Source: Gemelliphila asaccharolytica
Lineage (GTDB): Bacteria > Bacillota > Bacilli > Staphylococcales > Gemellaceae
Direction: 5' to 3'
Assembly (NCBI RefSeq): GCF_001553005.1
Contig: NZ_KQ959860.1
Location: 1-33,446 of the forward strand
Length of the DNA: 33,446 nt
A program made the translations under genes and the position numbers. Every line of letters starts with the position of its first letter. Position 1 is the stretch's first letter. The notes under the pieces were generated by a model. That model had not been told where the DNA came from. It did not search any database and saw only the letters and a program-made list of their open reading frames with translations. Positions 1-9,018 of this stretch are shown in pieces.

Positions 1-11
1 GTTTGTCCAGT

Positions 12-53
12 AAAGAGGGTACATATCATTTTGATTCTTACCTCTTTTTTTTA
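12..53 (+). terminator. Rho-independent terminator of a gene left of the window
   Basis: The arm AAAGAGGGTA (12-21) pairs with TACCTCTTT (39-47), apart from one bulged G, and is followed by a T run through about position 52. The T run lies on the plus-strand 3' side. The hairpin therefore best terminates a plus-strand gene that ends before the window, convergent with the yeiH-like gene. On the minus strand no T run follows. Confidence 0.6.
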
Positions 54-56
54 TTT

Positions 57-1091
57 TTAAAATAGTCCTAGCATATTTTGCATTAATATTGTTACTATGG
101 TAATTGCTATCCAGCAACAAAATCCGAGTGCAATAGGTTTGCCACCAGTTTTTACTAATTTTACAATATCTGTATTTAGTCCTATCGCTGTCATTGCCAT
201 TACTATAAAGAATTTTGATAATTCTTTGAATGGTTTGAAATATTTTATATCTACTCCAAAATGAACACAAACTGTAGTTATGATACTTGCTATAACAAAT
301 AGTAAGATGAAAAATGGAAAAACACTTTTCATGCTGACTGTTCTTTCTCTATGGTGATTTTTTTTAGCTGTGTAGAATGCTAAAATTAGTGTGATAGGGA
401 TTATTGCTAATGTTCTTGTTAATTTTACTGTTACTGCTTTATCTAGTGTTTGCGTCCCTAAATTATACATATTATCCCATGTTGCAGCTGCTGCCGTAAC
501 TGATGAAGTGTCATTAACTGCTGTCCCTGCAAAAATTCCAAAAGCATCTCCATTTAAGTGTGAAAATCCTAAAAATGTTCCTAGGGTTGGAAAGATTATT
601 GCTGCTAAAACATTGAAAAAGAATATTACTGAGATTGCTTGTGCAACTTCTTCTCCACTTGCTTCAATTACTGGTGCAGTTGCAGCTACTGCACTACCAC
701 CACATATTGATGACCCCACTCCTATTAGTGTTGAGGTTTTGCTATCCATTTTTGCAAGTTTTGCTACTATGTATGCTACTATAAGTGATGTGCATATAGT
801 ACTGATGATTATTGGTAAAGATTCTTTTCCAGTTTTTATTACTACGCTAAGATTCATTCCAAATCCGAGCAATATTACTGCATATTGTAATATTTTTTTA
901 GCTGTAAATGTTATCCCCGGACTTAAATGATCTTTATGTGGTATGAAATGAGTTAATATCATTCCTGCTATTATTGCAATAACTGCTCCCCCAATTAATG
1001 GAAATAAATGACCTAAATAAGTACATGGCAATGCAATTATTAGACAAAGCAAAATTCCCTTATAATTTGTTTTTAAACTTGACATTGACAT
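57..1091 (-). CDS. YeiH-family (UPF0324) putative sulfate-exporter-like membrane protein
   Basis: A 344-residue polytopic membrane protein with about ten hydrophobic segments. It resembles the YeiH/UPF0324 family, whose transport substrate is not firmly established; databases often label it a putative sulfate exporter. Recognisable features are the glycine-rich stretch GVGSSICGGSAVAA near residue 125 and GTAVNDTSSVTAAA near residue 188, both typical of the family's conserved core. An AGGAGG ribosome site lies 7 bases before the ATG, which decides the start. It is the last gene of a minus-strand run and starts 9 bases after the stop of the glutaredoxin-like gene, so it is probably co-transcribed with it. 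Family assignment is fairly safe; function is not. Confidence 0.85.
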   Translation of the reverse strand: MSMSSLKTNYKGILLCLIIALPCTYLGHLFPLIGGAVIAIIAGMILTHFIPHKDHLSPGITFTAKKILQYAVILLGFGMNLSVVIKTGKESLPIIISTICTSLIVAYIVAKLAKMDSKTSTLIGVGSSICGGSAVAATAPVIEASGEEVAQAISVIFFFNVLAAIIFPTLGTFLGFSHLNGDAFGIFAGTAVNDTSSVTAAAATWDNMYNLGTQTLDKAVTVKLTRTLAIIPITLILAFYTAKKNHHRERTVSMKSVFPFFILLFVIASIITTVCVHFGVDIKYFKPFKELSKFFIVMAMTAIGLNTDIVKLVKTGGKPIALGFCCWIAITIVTILMQNMLGLF

Positions 1092-1100
1092 ATTTTCCTC

Positions 1101-1337
1101 CTAAATTTCAAAAAGTATTTGTTTTTCTGTTACTAAAACAGGTACTCCCACTTTTCCTTGTTCTATTATATTTTCAAATTCAGTTAAGTTATCTCTTAGA
1201 TATAAAAATTCTTTTAAATTTTTCATTGATTCTGTAATGTTGACTTCTCTATAAGATATATTTTTTTGTTTTAGTTTTTTTATAAATTCTTCTGTGTCGG
1301 AGCATTTATCACTAAAATAAAGTATGTTTTCTGTCAT
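1101..1337 (-). CDS. Small glutaredoxin/thioredoxin-fold-like protein with a single cysteine
   Basis: A 78-residue protein. It begins with a beta strand followed by FSDKCSDTEEF, where a glutaredoxin would carry CxxC, and has VGVPVLV near residue 63, matching the cis-proline strand of the thioredoxin fold. Only one cysteine (Cys12) is present, so it would be a monothiol or non-redox family member. Its ATG overlaps the stop codon of the upstream methyltransferase gene by one base (TAATG), which indicates translational coupling. In Bacillus subtilis, tpx (thiol peroxidase) lies close to ytxK; here no tpx is seen and this small protein is adjacent instead. The fold is inferred from sequence pattern only. 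Confidence 0.65.
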   Translation of the reverse strand: MTENILYFSDKCSDTEEFIKKLKQKNISYREVNITESMKNLKEFLYLRDNLTEFENIIEQGKVGVPVLVTEKQILFEI

Positions 1338-2239
1338 TATTTTTCTTCAAGCCACTTTTTAAAGTTTCTTATGAAACCTAAAAATGCTTCTCTCCCTTCT
1401 TTTATTTCTGTTAATAGGATATTTTCTGGCAAAGTTTTACTTTCTTTTTTGGTTACTAACATTATTATTTTTTGGTCTTTTTCGCATTTAAACATTTTTT
1501 TAGGCAACATTATTACTGCATTTAATTTCATGAAATTTTCTATATAATTTTTTATTTGTTTGTTAAAGTTTAATATTTCTTTTGGTAATACTAAAATTCC
1601 TACACCTTGTTTTTTTAAATATTTGGTAGTTTGTTCTAAAAATAGCGGGGCATTTAGTGTTTTGTTTTCATTAGAGCATAGTTTAAAGTTAAGACTGTTT
1701 TCTTCGTCAGTGTAATAACCACTTGGAGATTCAGTTATTACTAAATCATATTTTTCTTGAGTGGTATTTTTAAGAGCATCTGTATTTATAAGTGAGATTT
1801 CTTTTTCTAACAGATTAAATATATCTGCTTGTAATTTTAGAAAATCTGAGTCTATCTCTACTGAAGTTAAATCTGTTTGCCCTTCATAGTTTTCTATTAA
1901 GTCTAGGAAAAATGTCCCTCTGCCACTTGCTAGGTCTATTGCACTTATTTTTTTATTTTTGTATATTGCTTTTATTATGGCTGATATATAGATTGATATT
2001 ATTTGAGGTGTAGGGGCATAGTTTTTATTATCTAATTTTTTATATGCTTTTAATGTAAGAAATAAGTATGCTTTTTTTATTTCTTCTTTTGAAAAGTTGT
2101 CTAATACAAAAAAATAATCCTTATCATTTTTTAGTTCAAGTATTTTTGCTAATGCTTGTAGATAAGAGATGTTTTTTTCTTTTGCATAGTTTTCTGTTAG
2201 TTCATCAAATTTATAAAATAATTTTTCTACATTTGTCAT
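1337..2239 (-). CDS. YtxK-like class I SAM-dependent methyltransferase
   Basis: About 300 residues resembling N6-adenine-type DNA methyltransferases and the Bacillus YtxK family. The SAM-binding motif I is AIDLASGRGTF (about residues 100-110 from the chosen start). The acidic end of the second strand is SVEID. The catalytic NPPY position reads ESPSGYY, like the divergent DLPVGYY motif of YtxK, so canonical DNA methylation is doubtful. There is no target-recognition domain and no restriction partner nearby. An ATG at 2245 is in frame, but GGAG is only two bases before it; the ATG at 2239 has that GGAG at a proper 7-base distance and is preferred. The neighbours sppA and yteJ match the Bacillus sppA-yteJ...ytxK cluster. 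Confidence 0.8.
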   Translation of the reverse strand: MTNVEKLFYKFDELTENYAKEKNISYLQALAKILELKNDKDYFFVLDNFSKEEIKKAYLFLTLKAYKKLDNKNYAPTPQIISIYISAIIKAIYKNKKISAIDLASGRGTFFLDLIENYEGQTDLTSVEIDSDFLKLQADIFNLLEKEISLINTDALKNTTQEKYDLVITESPSGYYTDEENSLNFKLCSNENKTLNAPLFLEQTTKYLKKQGVGILVLPKEILNFNKQIKNYIENFMKLNAVIMLPKKMFKCEKDQKIIMLVTKKESKTLPENILLTEIKEGREAFLGFIRNFKKWLEEK

Positions 2240-2301
2240 ATTCATTCTCCATAAGATAAATTATAATACTTTTTTATTTTTTTTGCTATAAATATTTTAA
2301 A

Positions 2302-2382
2302 AAACCTTGACTTTTTGTGGTATTTTCCAAAAGGATTGTTTTTTTACTATCTTTTTGAAGCTACCCTTTTTTGCCAAGGTTT
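2302..2382 (-). other. Possible structured RNA or long-armed terminator between the RDD gene and ytxK
   Basis: AAACCTTG (2302-2309) is the reverse complement of CAAGGTTT (2375-2382). Inside them CCAAAAGG (2327-2334) pairs with CCTTTTTTG (2365-2373). On the minus-strand RNA the outer stem is followed by a U run, which resembles a terminator, but the enclosed region is about 65 bases. It does not match a riboswitch class I recognise. The rest of the 2246-2420 gap is featureless AT-rich sequence. Confidence 0.35.
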
Positions 2383-2420
2383 CATTTTATTTTTTAAAAA
2401 ACTTTTTTTAAAATTTTTTC

Positions 2421-2972
2421 TTAATTTTCTTTTTCTTGTTTTATTTTTGCATTTATTTTTTTTCTTAATGAAGCAAAGTCTTCTTTTACTACTACTGTGT
2501 TTGCTATGTAGTCATGAAGCCCCTGTTTTTTAGTCGTTGCGACTACTGCTAAATATGGCAGTAATAATAAAGCACTTGATAGTATTCTTCCTATAAATTC
2601 TCTGTAAAAGACATCTGCTAATGTTAGTTTTTCGTCATTTATTTTTTCTACTTTTATTTTTAGTAGCATTTTGCCTATTGTTTGTGAGTATATGTAAGTC
2701 ATCGTTATAAAATATATTATATATACTATTGCTACTGGTAAGCTACAGTTTAATATTGGGAAAGATTTTCCTGTGTCTAACACTCCTAATGTGACTGTGT
2801 TTAGGAGGGTTGCTAGTAAATATATTATTATTAAATCTATTAAGTATGCTACTGTTCTAGTAAAAAATCCTCCGTAAAAGTTTTTTGCTATTTGTAGATA
2901 GTCATAGATTGTTGGGTTTATATTTTCGCTTTCTTTTTGGGTTTGCTGGTTTTGTGTTTTTTCTTCGTTCAT
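2421..2972 (-). CDS. RDD-family membrane protein (YteJ-like)
   Basis: 183 residues: a soluble N-terminal stretch of about 35 residues rich in Q, E and N, then an RDD-type domain starting at FFTRTVAYLIDLIII (about residues 36-50) with the family's Arg and Asp in the first membrane helix. Two further hydrophobic segments and a charged C-terminal tail end the protein. RDD proteins are small integral membrane proteins of largely unknown function; some have been linked to Na+/H+ exchange. An AGGTGA ribosome site precedes the ATG, which lies 7 bases after the sppA stop, so the two are co-transcribed. The same pair, sppA-yteJ, occurs in Bacillus. Confidence 0.85.
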   Translation of the reverse strand: MNEEKTQNQQTQKESENINPTIYDYLQIAKNFYGGFFTRTVAYLIDLIIIYLLATLLNTVTLGVLDTGKSFPILNCSLPVAIVYIIYFITMTYIYSQTIGKMLLKIKVEKINDEKLTLADVFYREFIGRILSSALLLLPYLAVVATTKKQGLHDYIANTVVVKEDFASLRKKINAKIKQEKEN

Positions 2973-2979
2973 ATTTCAC

Positions 2980-3954
2980 CTATGGTAGATAACTTCTTGT
3001 TATAGTTTTATTTGCATTTGCATTTATTTCATTTACTATTGATTGTGATAGTGATTTTACAAAGCTACTTAAAATATTTTTTTTAGGATCTATTTTTTTG
3101 TATTCTATTATGGTTGGGTTTGTTAGGTTGCTTTCTTTTTTGATTTCTTCTATTAAATCTTTTTTGGTTCCTATGTTGTCTATCAATCCGTTTTCTAATG
3201 CTTGTGAAGCACTATATATTCTACCGTCAGCTAGGGATAATACTTTTTCTTTATCCATGTTTCTTCCCTTTGCTACTATGTCCACAAAACGGTTATATGT
3301 TTCTTTGTTTATTTCTTTATAGATGTCTATCGTGTCTTGTGGCATGTCTTCTGTAAGGCCTCCAACTGCTTTTTGGTTTCCTGAACGAATTATTTGATTT
3401 TTTATTCCATTATCATTTAAAAATTTTTGTGCAGATAAACTGCTCATTATTACTCCAATAGATCCTGTGATTGTTTCTGTGTTAGCATAAATTTTTTTGG
3501 CAGGTGCTGATATATAGTATCCTCCTGAGGTTGCCATTCTTTGCATTGATACATATATGTCTTTTTTACTTTCTAAAAGGCTATTGTATATTTCACTTGA
3601 TTCATATACTCCTCCTCCAGGGCTGTCTACTTCTAATAAAATTGCTTTTACGTTATTATTTTCTTTAGCTTTTTTTATTTGGTTTATTACGGAGTAAGGG
3701 TCATCTTCTAGGGTCATGTTTTCACCTATTTCTCCTTTTATTTTTATTACTTGTATAGTTTCGCTGGAATTTCCTTGTTTCACTACTGATTTTTTTCCTA
3801 ATACTAATGAGTTGTCTATTAATGAATAAAGGTTCTCGTCTAGTTTTTCTTCACTTTTGTTTTCTTTGTTTGAGATGCTTTTTCCAAAAGTCATTGATAA
3901 TATCAAGATTATTGCTGTTGCTATTAGGGCTATTAATCTTTTTTTCTTTTCCAT
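2980..3954 (-). CDS. sppA: Signal peptide peptidase SppA
   Basis: A membrane-anchored serine protease of the S49 family that degrades leftover signal peptides. It has an N-terminal hydrophobic anchor (about residues 6-24) and a ClpP-like crotonase-fold core. The nucleophile lies in ATSGGYY (Ser143 from the chosen start) and the general-base lysine in SGNQKAVGG (Lys195). Their spacing of 52 residues equals that of B. subtilis SppA (Ser147/Lys199). The motif GRIYSASQA follows. Length, 324 residues, is that of the short Gram-positive type. An in-frame ATG at 3975 lies inside dnaB; the ATG at 3954 has AAGGAG six bases upstream and begins one base after the dnaB stop, so I use it. Confidence 0.93.
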   Translation of the reverse strand: MEKKKRLIALIATAIILILSMTFGKSISNKENKSEEKLDENLYSLIDNSLVLGKKSVVKQGNSSETIQVIKIKGEIGENMTLEDDPYSVINQIKKAKENNNVKAILLEVDSPGGGVYESSEIYNSLLESKKDIYVSMQRMATSGGYYISAPAKKIYANTETITGSIGVIMSSLSAQKFLNDNGIKNQIIRSGNQKAVGGLTEDMPQDTIDIYKEINKETYNRFVDIVAKGRNMDKEKVLSLADGRIYSASQALENGLIDNIGTKKDLIEEIKKESNLTNPTIIEYKKIDPKKNILSSFVKSLSQSIVNEINANANKTITRSYLP

Positions 3955-3955
3955 A

Positions 3956-5311
3956 TTATTCTCCTTGTTTTGCAATAAATTTATTGTATTTTTTTAAAAA
4001 GGCTAAGTCACAGCTTCCTGTTGCTCCATTTCTGTGTTTTGCGACTATGACTTCTATTGTTGTTACATCTTTGTCGTCTTCTGTTTCTTCTTCTTCTTTT
4101 TTGCTATAATAGTCCTCTCTATATAAAAATGATACTATGTCGGCGTCTTGTTCTATACTTCCTGATTCTCTAAGGTCGCTCATCATCGGTCTTTTATCTT
4201 GTCTTGATTCTACACTTCTTGATAGTTGAGATAAGGCTATTACTGGGCATTCTAATTCCCTTGCCATTTGTTTTAAACTTCTTGATATTTCTGATACTTC
4301 TTGTTGTCTATTATCACTTCTTCTAGATCCTTGCAGAAGTTGAAGATAGTCTATTATAACTAAGTCTAATCCTTGTTCTTTTTGTAAGATTTTACATTTT
4401 GCTTTTACTTCATTTACTTTTATAAAGGGACTGTCATCTATATATATTTTTTTTGTATTTAAAAAGCTCATTGCTACTTCTAGGCTTTCCATATCTTCTT
4501 TTGTCATTTTCCCGTCACGAAGTTTTTTTGAGTCTATCATTCCTTCACTGCATAGCATACGGGTTACTATTTGCTCTGCACCCATTTCTAGTGAGAATAG
4601 TGCTACTGTTTTTTTTTCTTCTTCTTTTTTACTTCTTCCTGCTACATTTAGAGCTATATTTAAAGCAAATGCTGTTTTCCCCATTGATGGTCTTGCTGCT
4701 AGTATTATTAAATCTCCTTTGGAAAATCCACTAAGTAAGCCGTCTAGACTCGAGAAACCTGTGCTGATTGCGATGTTTTTTCCTTCTCCTGACATTTTTG
4801 CTATTATTTCGTCAAATACTTCTCTTGTTACATCTTGTATTTCTTTGAAATTATTTGTTTTTGCTCTCTCTGTTGCTTTTTCTATTTGGAGCATGACAAA
4901 TGATACTATGTCATCTAGTTCTACCATACCATCATTCATTTTTTTCATGCTGTCTGTTAGTATTGCTTTTACTTCTCTTTTTATAGAGTTTTTTCTTACT
5001 ATGTTGGCATAGTGAACAACATTTTTTGAAGTTGGTGTTATTTCATAAACTTCTACTATATAAAGTGACGCATCTGTGCTTTTAAATGCCCCTTTGTTGT
5101 ATACTTCACTAAATATTGTTGCATGGTCAATTTCTATATTTTCATTATTTAGTTTTATTATTGCTCTGTATAGTTCTTTATTTCTTTCATCAAAAAAGTC
5201 GTCTTCTTCTAATATTGCTCTTATGATGTCAATTTTTTCACTATCAAGCATTAATGCTCCTAGTACGCCTTGTTCTGCTTGGAGTGCCGCTTCATATTCG
5301 TTATTTTTCAT
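3956..5311 (-). CDS. dnaB: Replicative DNA helicase DnaB
   Basis: The hexameric replicative helicase that unwinds DNA at the fork (called DnaC in Bacillus subtilis). The 451 residues comprise the N-terminal primase-interaction domain (about 1-110), a linker, and a RecA-like ATPase. The Walker A motif is ARPSMGKT (206-213), Walker B lies at VIIDYLQLL (about 319-327), and downstream is the DREIRG-like DLRESGSIEQDAD motif typical of DnaB. Length is normal and no intein is present. It starts 13 bases after rplI, the conserved Firmicute gdpP-rplI-dnaB order. Confidence 0.97.
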   Translation of the reverse strand: MKNNEYEAALQAEQGVLGALMLDSEKIDIIRAILEEDDFFDERNKELYRAIIKLNNENIEIDHATIFSEVYNKGAFKSTDASLYIVEVYEITPTSKNVVHYANIVRKNSIKREVKAILTDSMKKMNDGMVELDDIVSFVMLQIEKATERAKTNNFKEIQDVTREVFDEIIAKMSGEGKNIAISTGFSSLDGLLSGFSKGDLIILAARPSMGKTAFALNIALNVAGRSKKEEEKKTVALFSLEMGAEQIVTRMLCSEGMIDSKKLRDGKMTKEDMESLEVAMSFLNTKKIYIDDSPFIKVNEVKAKCKILQKEQGLDLVIIDYLQLLQGSRRSDNRQQEVSEISRSLKQMARELECPVIALSQLSRSVESRQDKRPMMSDLRESGSIEQDADIVSFLYREDYYSKKEEEETEDDKDVTTIEVIVAKHRNGATGSCDLAFLKKYNKFIAKQGE

Positions 5312-5324
5312 AAGTCTCCTTTAG

Positions 5325-5768
5325 TTATTTTTCTACTAAATGTACTTTTATTGTTCCTTCTACTGTGCTATGTAATTTTACTTTTACATTAGTGTATCCT
5401 AACGCTTGTATAGCATGAGGTAAGATTATTTTTTTCTTTTCGATTTTTAGTCCGTGTTGTTTTTTTAATTCTTCTACAATTTGTTTTGAAGATACAGAAC
5501 CAAATAATCGTCCCCCTTCTCCTGCTTTTACTGGGATTTTTATTTCTTTATCTTTTAACTCTTTTACTAGCATTTTTGCTTCTTCTATTTCTTTTTGTCT
5601 ATCTTTTTCTTTTCTTTTTTGCTTTCCTTCTAATGCTTTCATATTGGCATTATTTGCTGGTAAGGCTTTGTTATTTGTTATTAAAAAGTTTGCAAACCCG
5701 TCTTTTATTTCTTTTACTTCTCCTTTTTTACCTTTTCCTTTTACGTCTGCTATAAAGATTACTTTCAT
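5325..5768 (-). CDS. rplI: 50S ribosomal protein L9
   Basis: 147 residues with the L9 signature: an N-terminal domain beginning [20 protein letters not shown], then [15 protein letters not shown], a lysine/glutamate-rich connecting helix (about residues 44-75) and a C-terminal rRNA-binding domain with [13 protein letters not shown]9 binds 23S rRNA at the base of the L1 stalk and helps reading-frame maintenance. GGAGAG precedes the ATG. It sits between gdpP and dnaB as in other Firmicutes and is co-transcribed with them. Confidence 0.97.
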   Translation of the reverse strand: MKVIFIADVKGKGKKGEVKEIKDGFANFLITNNKALPANNANMKALEGKQKRKEKDRQKEIEEAKMLVKELKDKEIKIPVKAGEGGRLFGSVSSKQIVEELKKQHGLKIEKKKIILPHAIQALGYTNVKVKLHSTVEGTIKVHLVEK

Positions 5769-5783
5769 TTTTTTCTCTCTCCT

Positions 5784-7736
5784 TTATTTTTCGTCTACTA
5801 TATCATTTATTGCTAAGGTTAAGTCTTCTCTTACTTTTTCTATATTCTGTTCTTCTATTTGGGTTGCTGCATTTGCTAAATGCCCTCCTCCTCCTAGTCT
5901 TTCCATTATCATTTGGACATTTATATTTCCTAAACTTCTTGCTGATATTCCTATTTTTTCTGAATCTAATTTTCCTATTACAAAACTTGCTTCTACATCT
6001 TTTATTGTTATTAGGGCATCTGCACATTGTGCTAACATTACATTTGTGTAATATTTATCACTTGGAGCTAGAGATACTAAGATATTTTCTTTTATTTTTT
6101 TTGCTAAACTTATTATTTCTGTTCTATTTATAAAGTTTTCTAATGGTTCTTTTAAGATTGTTTTTACTCTTATTGGGTCTGCTCCATTACTTCTAAGGTA
6201 GGCCGCAGCGTCAAATGTTCTAGACCCTGTCCTTGTTGCGAAGTTTTGAGAGTCTACTACTATTCCTCCTAAAATTATTGTAGATGAGGTGTTATTAATA
6301 CTTTTTCCTCTTGCTTCATATTCTAATAATTCTGATATTAATTCTGATGCTGATGAAGCGTAGGGTTCTATGTATGTAAGTAGTGGATTTGCTATTATAT
6401 TTTCTCCTCGCCTATGATGGTCTATTACTATTTTTTTGGTTGCTTTGTTTAAAAGTGCTACGTCTAATACTCGTTCTGAATCTGATGTATCTACTATTAC
6501 TAATGATGTTTGAGGGGTCATATAGCTCCATGCTGTGTCGCTATCTATAAATACTCCGTCAAAATGGTCATCTTTTTCTACTTCATTCATTATTTTTGTT
6601 ATAGTTTCGTCTTTGTCACTATCATTTAAAACTATATAACATTCTCTATTGTTTAAACGAGCAAATTCATAAATTCCTACACAACCTCCTAAAGCGTCAA
6701 AGTCGGGTTTAGTGTGTCCCATTACCATAACTTTATCACTTTCTTTTACTATATCAGATAGGGCGTTTGAAATTACTCTTGCTTTTATTCTTGTTCTTTT
6801 TTCTTGAGGATTTGTTTTTCCTCCATAAAGTCTGATTGTTCCGTCTACTTCTTTTATTGCTACTTGGTCGCCTCCTCTTCCTAAGCACAGGTCTAGAGCC
6901 GTTTTTGCTAACTCTCCTAATTCAGGTAAAAAGTCAGTTCCGCTTCCTACTCCTACACTTATCGTCACTTGAGCACCAAATTCTTCTTTTAATTTTCTTA
7001 TATCGTCTTGAATAGAGAATTTATCTTTTTCTATTTCTTGTAAATCTTTAACATTTAAAAGTCCGATAAATCTATCTTCATCCATTCTTTTTAGATATAT
7101 TCCATTTTGTTTTGCAAAACCTGTAAGTAGACTGGTTATTTTTGAATCTAACCTTGTCGCTTCTTCGTCTTTTAATGAATCATAGACATCTTCTTGATTA
7201 TCTATATTTATCGCCATAACACAAGGTCTAGTATCTTTAAATCTTTGCATAACAAGTTTTGTTTCTGTTATGTCAAAAAAGTAGATATATCCAGTATCTT
7301 TTTGATAATTTACTTTATAATATTTCTCTTCGATATGAAACTGGTTGTCTACTGTGTCTTCTTCTGTAAATAGAGATTTTATCTCTGGTACTACGTCGGT
7401 TACATTTTCCCCTATTACATATTCCATATCCAAATGTTTATAGATATAATTATTTACCCATTCAATATTTTTTTTGTTATCTACAATTATTATTCCTATT
7501 GGGTATTTATTAAGACCTTTTTCAGCAGAATCTTTTATTTTAAAGGTAAGCTCTTCTACATATTTTTTATTAATTTTTTCTACTTTTCTTCCATATAGAT
7601 AGATAGGCAGTGTTAAAAATATTATTACTAATAAATAGACAAATAAACTATATATATCAAAATATAAGATAAAAATACCACCTACAAAAAGAATTAAAAT
7701 GGTAATTATTAAGTAAATTTTTCCTTTTTTATACAT
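5784..7736 (-). CDS. gdpP: Cyclic-di-AMP phosphodiesterase GdpP
   Basis: A membrane-bound DHH/DHHA1 phosphodiesterase that hydrolyses c-di-AMP to pApA, affecting osmotic balance, the cell wall and beta-lactam tolerance. The 650 residues carry two N-terminal membrane helices (about 7-28 and 32-48), a PAS-like domain (about 75-155), a degenerate GGDEF domain (about 165-300; the GGDEF site is replaced around LGRGGDQV), and a DHH domain. Metal ligands are visible as HTKPDFD (His341, Asp345, Asp347), VDTSD (Asp416) and DHH (439-441). DHHA1 has GGGGHLANAA near the C terminus. The start overlaps the yybS stop by one base (TAATG). Everything needed for activity appears present. Confidence 0.96.
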   Translation of the reverse strand: MYKKGKIYLIITILILFVGGIFILYFDIYSLFVYLLVIIFLTLPIYLYGRKVEKINKKYVEELTFKIKDSAEKGLNKYPIGIIIVDNKKNIEWVNNYIYKHLDMEYVIGENVTDVVPEIKSLFTEEDTVDNQFHIEEKYYKVNYQKDTGYIYFFDITETKLVMQRFKDTRPCVMAINIDNQEDVYDSLKDEEATRLDSKITSLLTGFAKQNGIYLKRMDEDRFIGLLNVKDLQEIEKDKFSIQDDIRKLKEEFGAQVTISVGVGSGTDFLPELGELAKTALDLCLGRGGDQVAIKEVDGTIRLYGGKTNPQEKRTRIKARVISNALSDIVKESDKVMVMGHTKPDFDALGGCVGIYEFARLNNRECYIVLNDSDKDETITKIMNEVEKDDHFDGVFIDSDTAWSYMTPQTSLVIVDTSDSERVLDVALLNKATKKIVIDHHRRGENIIANPLLTYIEPYASSASELISELLEYEARGKSINNTSSTIILGGIVVDSQNFATRTGSRTFDAAAYLRSNGADPIRVKTILKEPLENFINRTEIISLAKKIKENILVSLAPSDKYYTNVMLAQCADALITIKDVEASFVIGKLDSEKIGISARSLGNINVQMIMERLGGGGHLANAATQIEEQNIEKVREDLTLAINDIVDEK

Positions 7737-8731
7737 TACTTACCTCCCATATAGTCGCTATACTTTCTTCTAAGTGAAAAAATACTATCTACTATTCCTA
7801 TAACTTCAAATAAAAAATTGAGTATAAAAACAGCAGCTAATAATAATATTTTTTCTAAAATAGATACATTTTTTTTATTTTGATGCATAAAGTAAACAAA
7901 TGTAAAGATTCCATTAAAAACAAAAATCCATTTGAAAATAGTTAAAAAGTTTACCAGTATCAAAACTACCACATTATAATCATTATCAATATTTAATTGA
8001 ATTAGATATGTTATAAATGAAAGTAGTAAATAAAGGGTTGCATAACTTTTTTTTACAGTTATTAATCTCAGGCTACCGAATACTGGTATAATCGCTTTTT
8101 CTTTTGCTAAAGAACTTATTGTATATTGGACTAAAATTACAGTATATATAAAAGAGAATGAAAAAATTATGCTTGGAAAAGTCTGCTTTAGTTGCTCAAA
8201 ACTTTGTTTTAATATTTCTGCATCCATGCTCTTTTGCACAAATTCATTCATTACATAGTTATTTATATAATCTCCCGCTCCTTGAGGAGTTATATTTAAA
8301 TAACCTGTTTTTAATAATGTAATAAAAAATATACTGCTTACTAAAAATAAAAATGCAGTTATACAAAGAATAATCGTTACTTTAGATATTCTATTTATTA
8401 TTAATAAATATATCATAAGTGCTATTATGATATGCACCGCATTAAATGCCGTCTGCATAATGTTTGAGGTGAAATATGATATTAATATCCCCCCCAAACT
8501 TAGTGGAATAAATATCTTAAACCCTCCATCTGCAAGAGAGAACAAGATAAAAAATACCGAAAAAAATCCCGATATATACCAAAAATCAAATCTTATTCCA
8601 AAGTAAGTTAATAGTAAATAAATAATACTATAAATCCATATTTTTTCTTTACTTGGTTTTTCTATAAATATTTCCTTACTTAAAAGCAAATCATTAATTG
8701 CTTTTTCAATATTAGAAACTTCTTTATTCAA
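7736..8731 (-). CDS. yybS: YybS-family (DUF2232) polytopic membrane protein
   Basis: 331 residues with about eight hydrophobic segments and no obvious catalytic motif. Assignment to the YybS/DUF2232 family rests on topology plus its fixed position just upstream of gdpP, as in Bacillus and Staphylococcus; its function is unknown. The initiation codon is TTG (8729-8731), with AAGGAG about nine bases upstream. It overlaps gdpP by one base, so the two are translationally coupled and yybS probably heads the yybS-gdpP-rplI-dnaB-sppA-yteJ transcript. TATAAT-like boxes lie upstream around 8838-8848, without a good -35. Confidence 0.8.
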   Translation of the reverse strand: MNKEVSNIEKAINDLLLSKEIFIEKPSKEKIWIYSIIYLLLTYFGIRFDFWYISGFFSVFFILFSLADGGFKIFIPLSLGGILISYFTSNIMQTAFNAVHIIIALMIYLLIINRISKVTIILCITAFLFLVSSIFFITLLKTGYLNITPQGAGDYINNYVMNEFVQKSMDAEILKQSFEQLKQTFPSIIFSFSFIYTVILVQYTISSLAKEKAIIPVFGSLRLITVKKSYATLYLLLSFITYLIQLNIDNDYNVVVLILVNFLTIFKWIFVFNGIFTFVYFMHQNKKNVSILEKILLLAAVFILNFLFEVIGIVDSIFSLRRKYSDYMGGK

Positions 8732-8965
8732 TATTAGTTTCTCCTTAAAATTAAAAAGTTATCCTTACTAAAATTTGTAAGTTTTGTATTATTTGTTTTT
8801 ATTTTAATAATTTTTTCTAATTAAATATAATATAACTATTATATTATACCTTATTAGCATTTTTTTTGCTAGAGTTTGACTGCTTTACCTCTTTTAAAAA
8901 AATTGTTTAGCTTACTTTTGTTAATATAAATTTCTTTCTTTACACTTTTTTTCTTTTATATTAAA

Positions 8966-9014
8966 AAAAAGATATATAAAAGTTTTAATTTAATCTGCTT
9001 TTACATATCTTTTT
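8966..9014 (-). terminator. Rho-independent terminator after the single-span membrane protein gene
   Basis: AAAAAGATAT (8966-8975) pairs with ATATCTTTTT (9005-9014), with a further inner AAAAG/CTTTT pairing. On the minus strand a U run follows. It lies directly after the stop of the 9019-9519 gene and separates it from the yybS transcript. The rest of the 8732-9018 gap is AT-rich sequence with yybS promoter-like boxes and short AT-only inverted repeats. Confidence 0.65.
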
Positions 9015-9018
9015 CTTT

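Noticed and set aside
391..930. Long plus-strand frame antisense to the YeiH-like gene
   Set aside because: It mirrors the codon pattern of the real minus-strand gene and has no ribosome site; similar shadows occur opposite dnaB, capD, walK and others.
3955..3975. Upstream sppA start
   Set aside because: It lies within dnaB and lacks a ribosome site; the ATG at 3954 has AAGGAG at the correct distance.
8825..8848. Perfect AT-only inverted repeat AATATAATA/TATTATATT
   Set aside because: Only A and T in a very AT-rich region, so likely chance; it also overlaps -10-like boxes of yybS.
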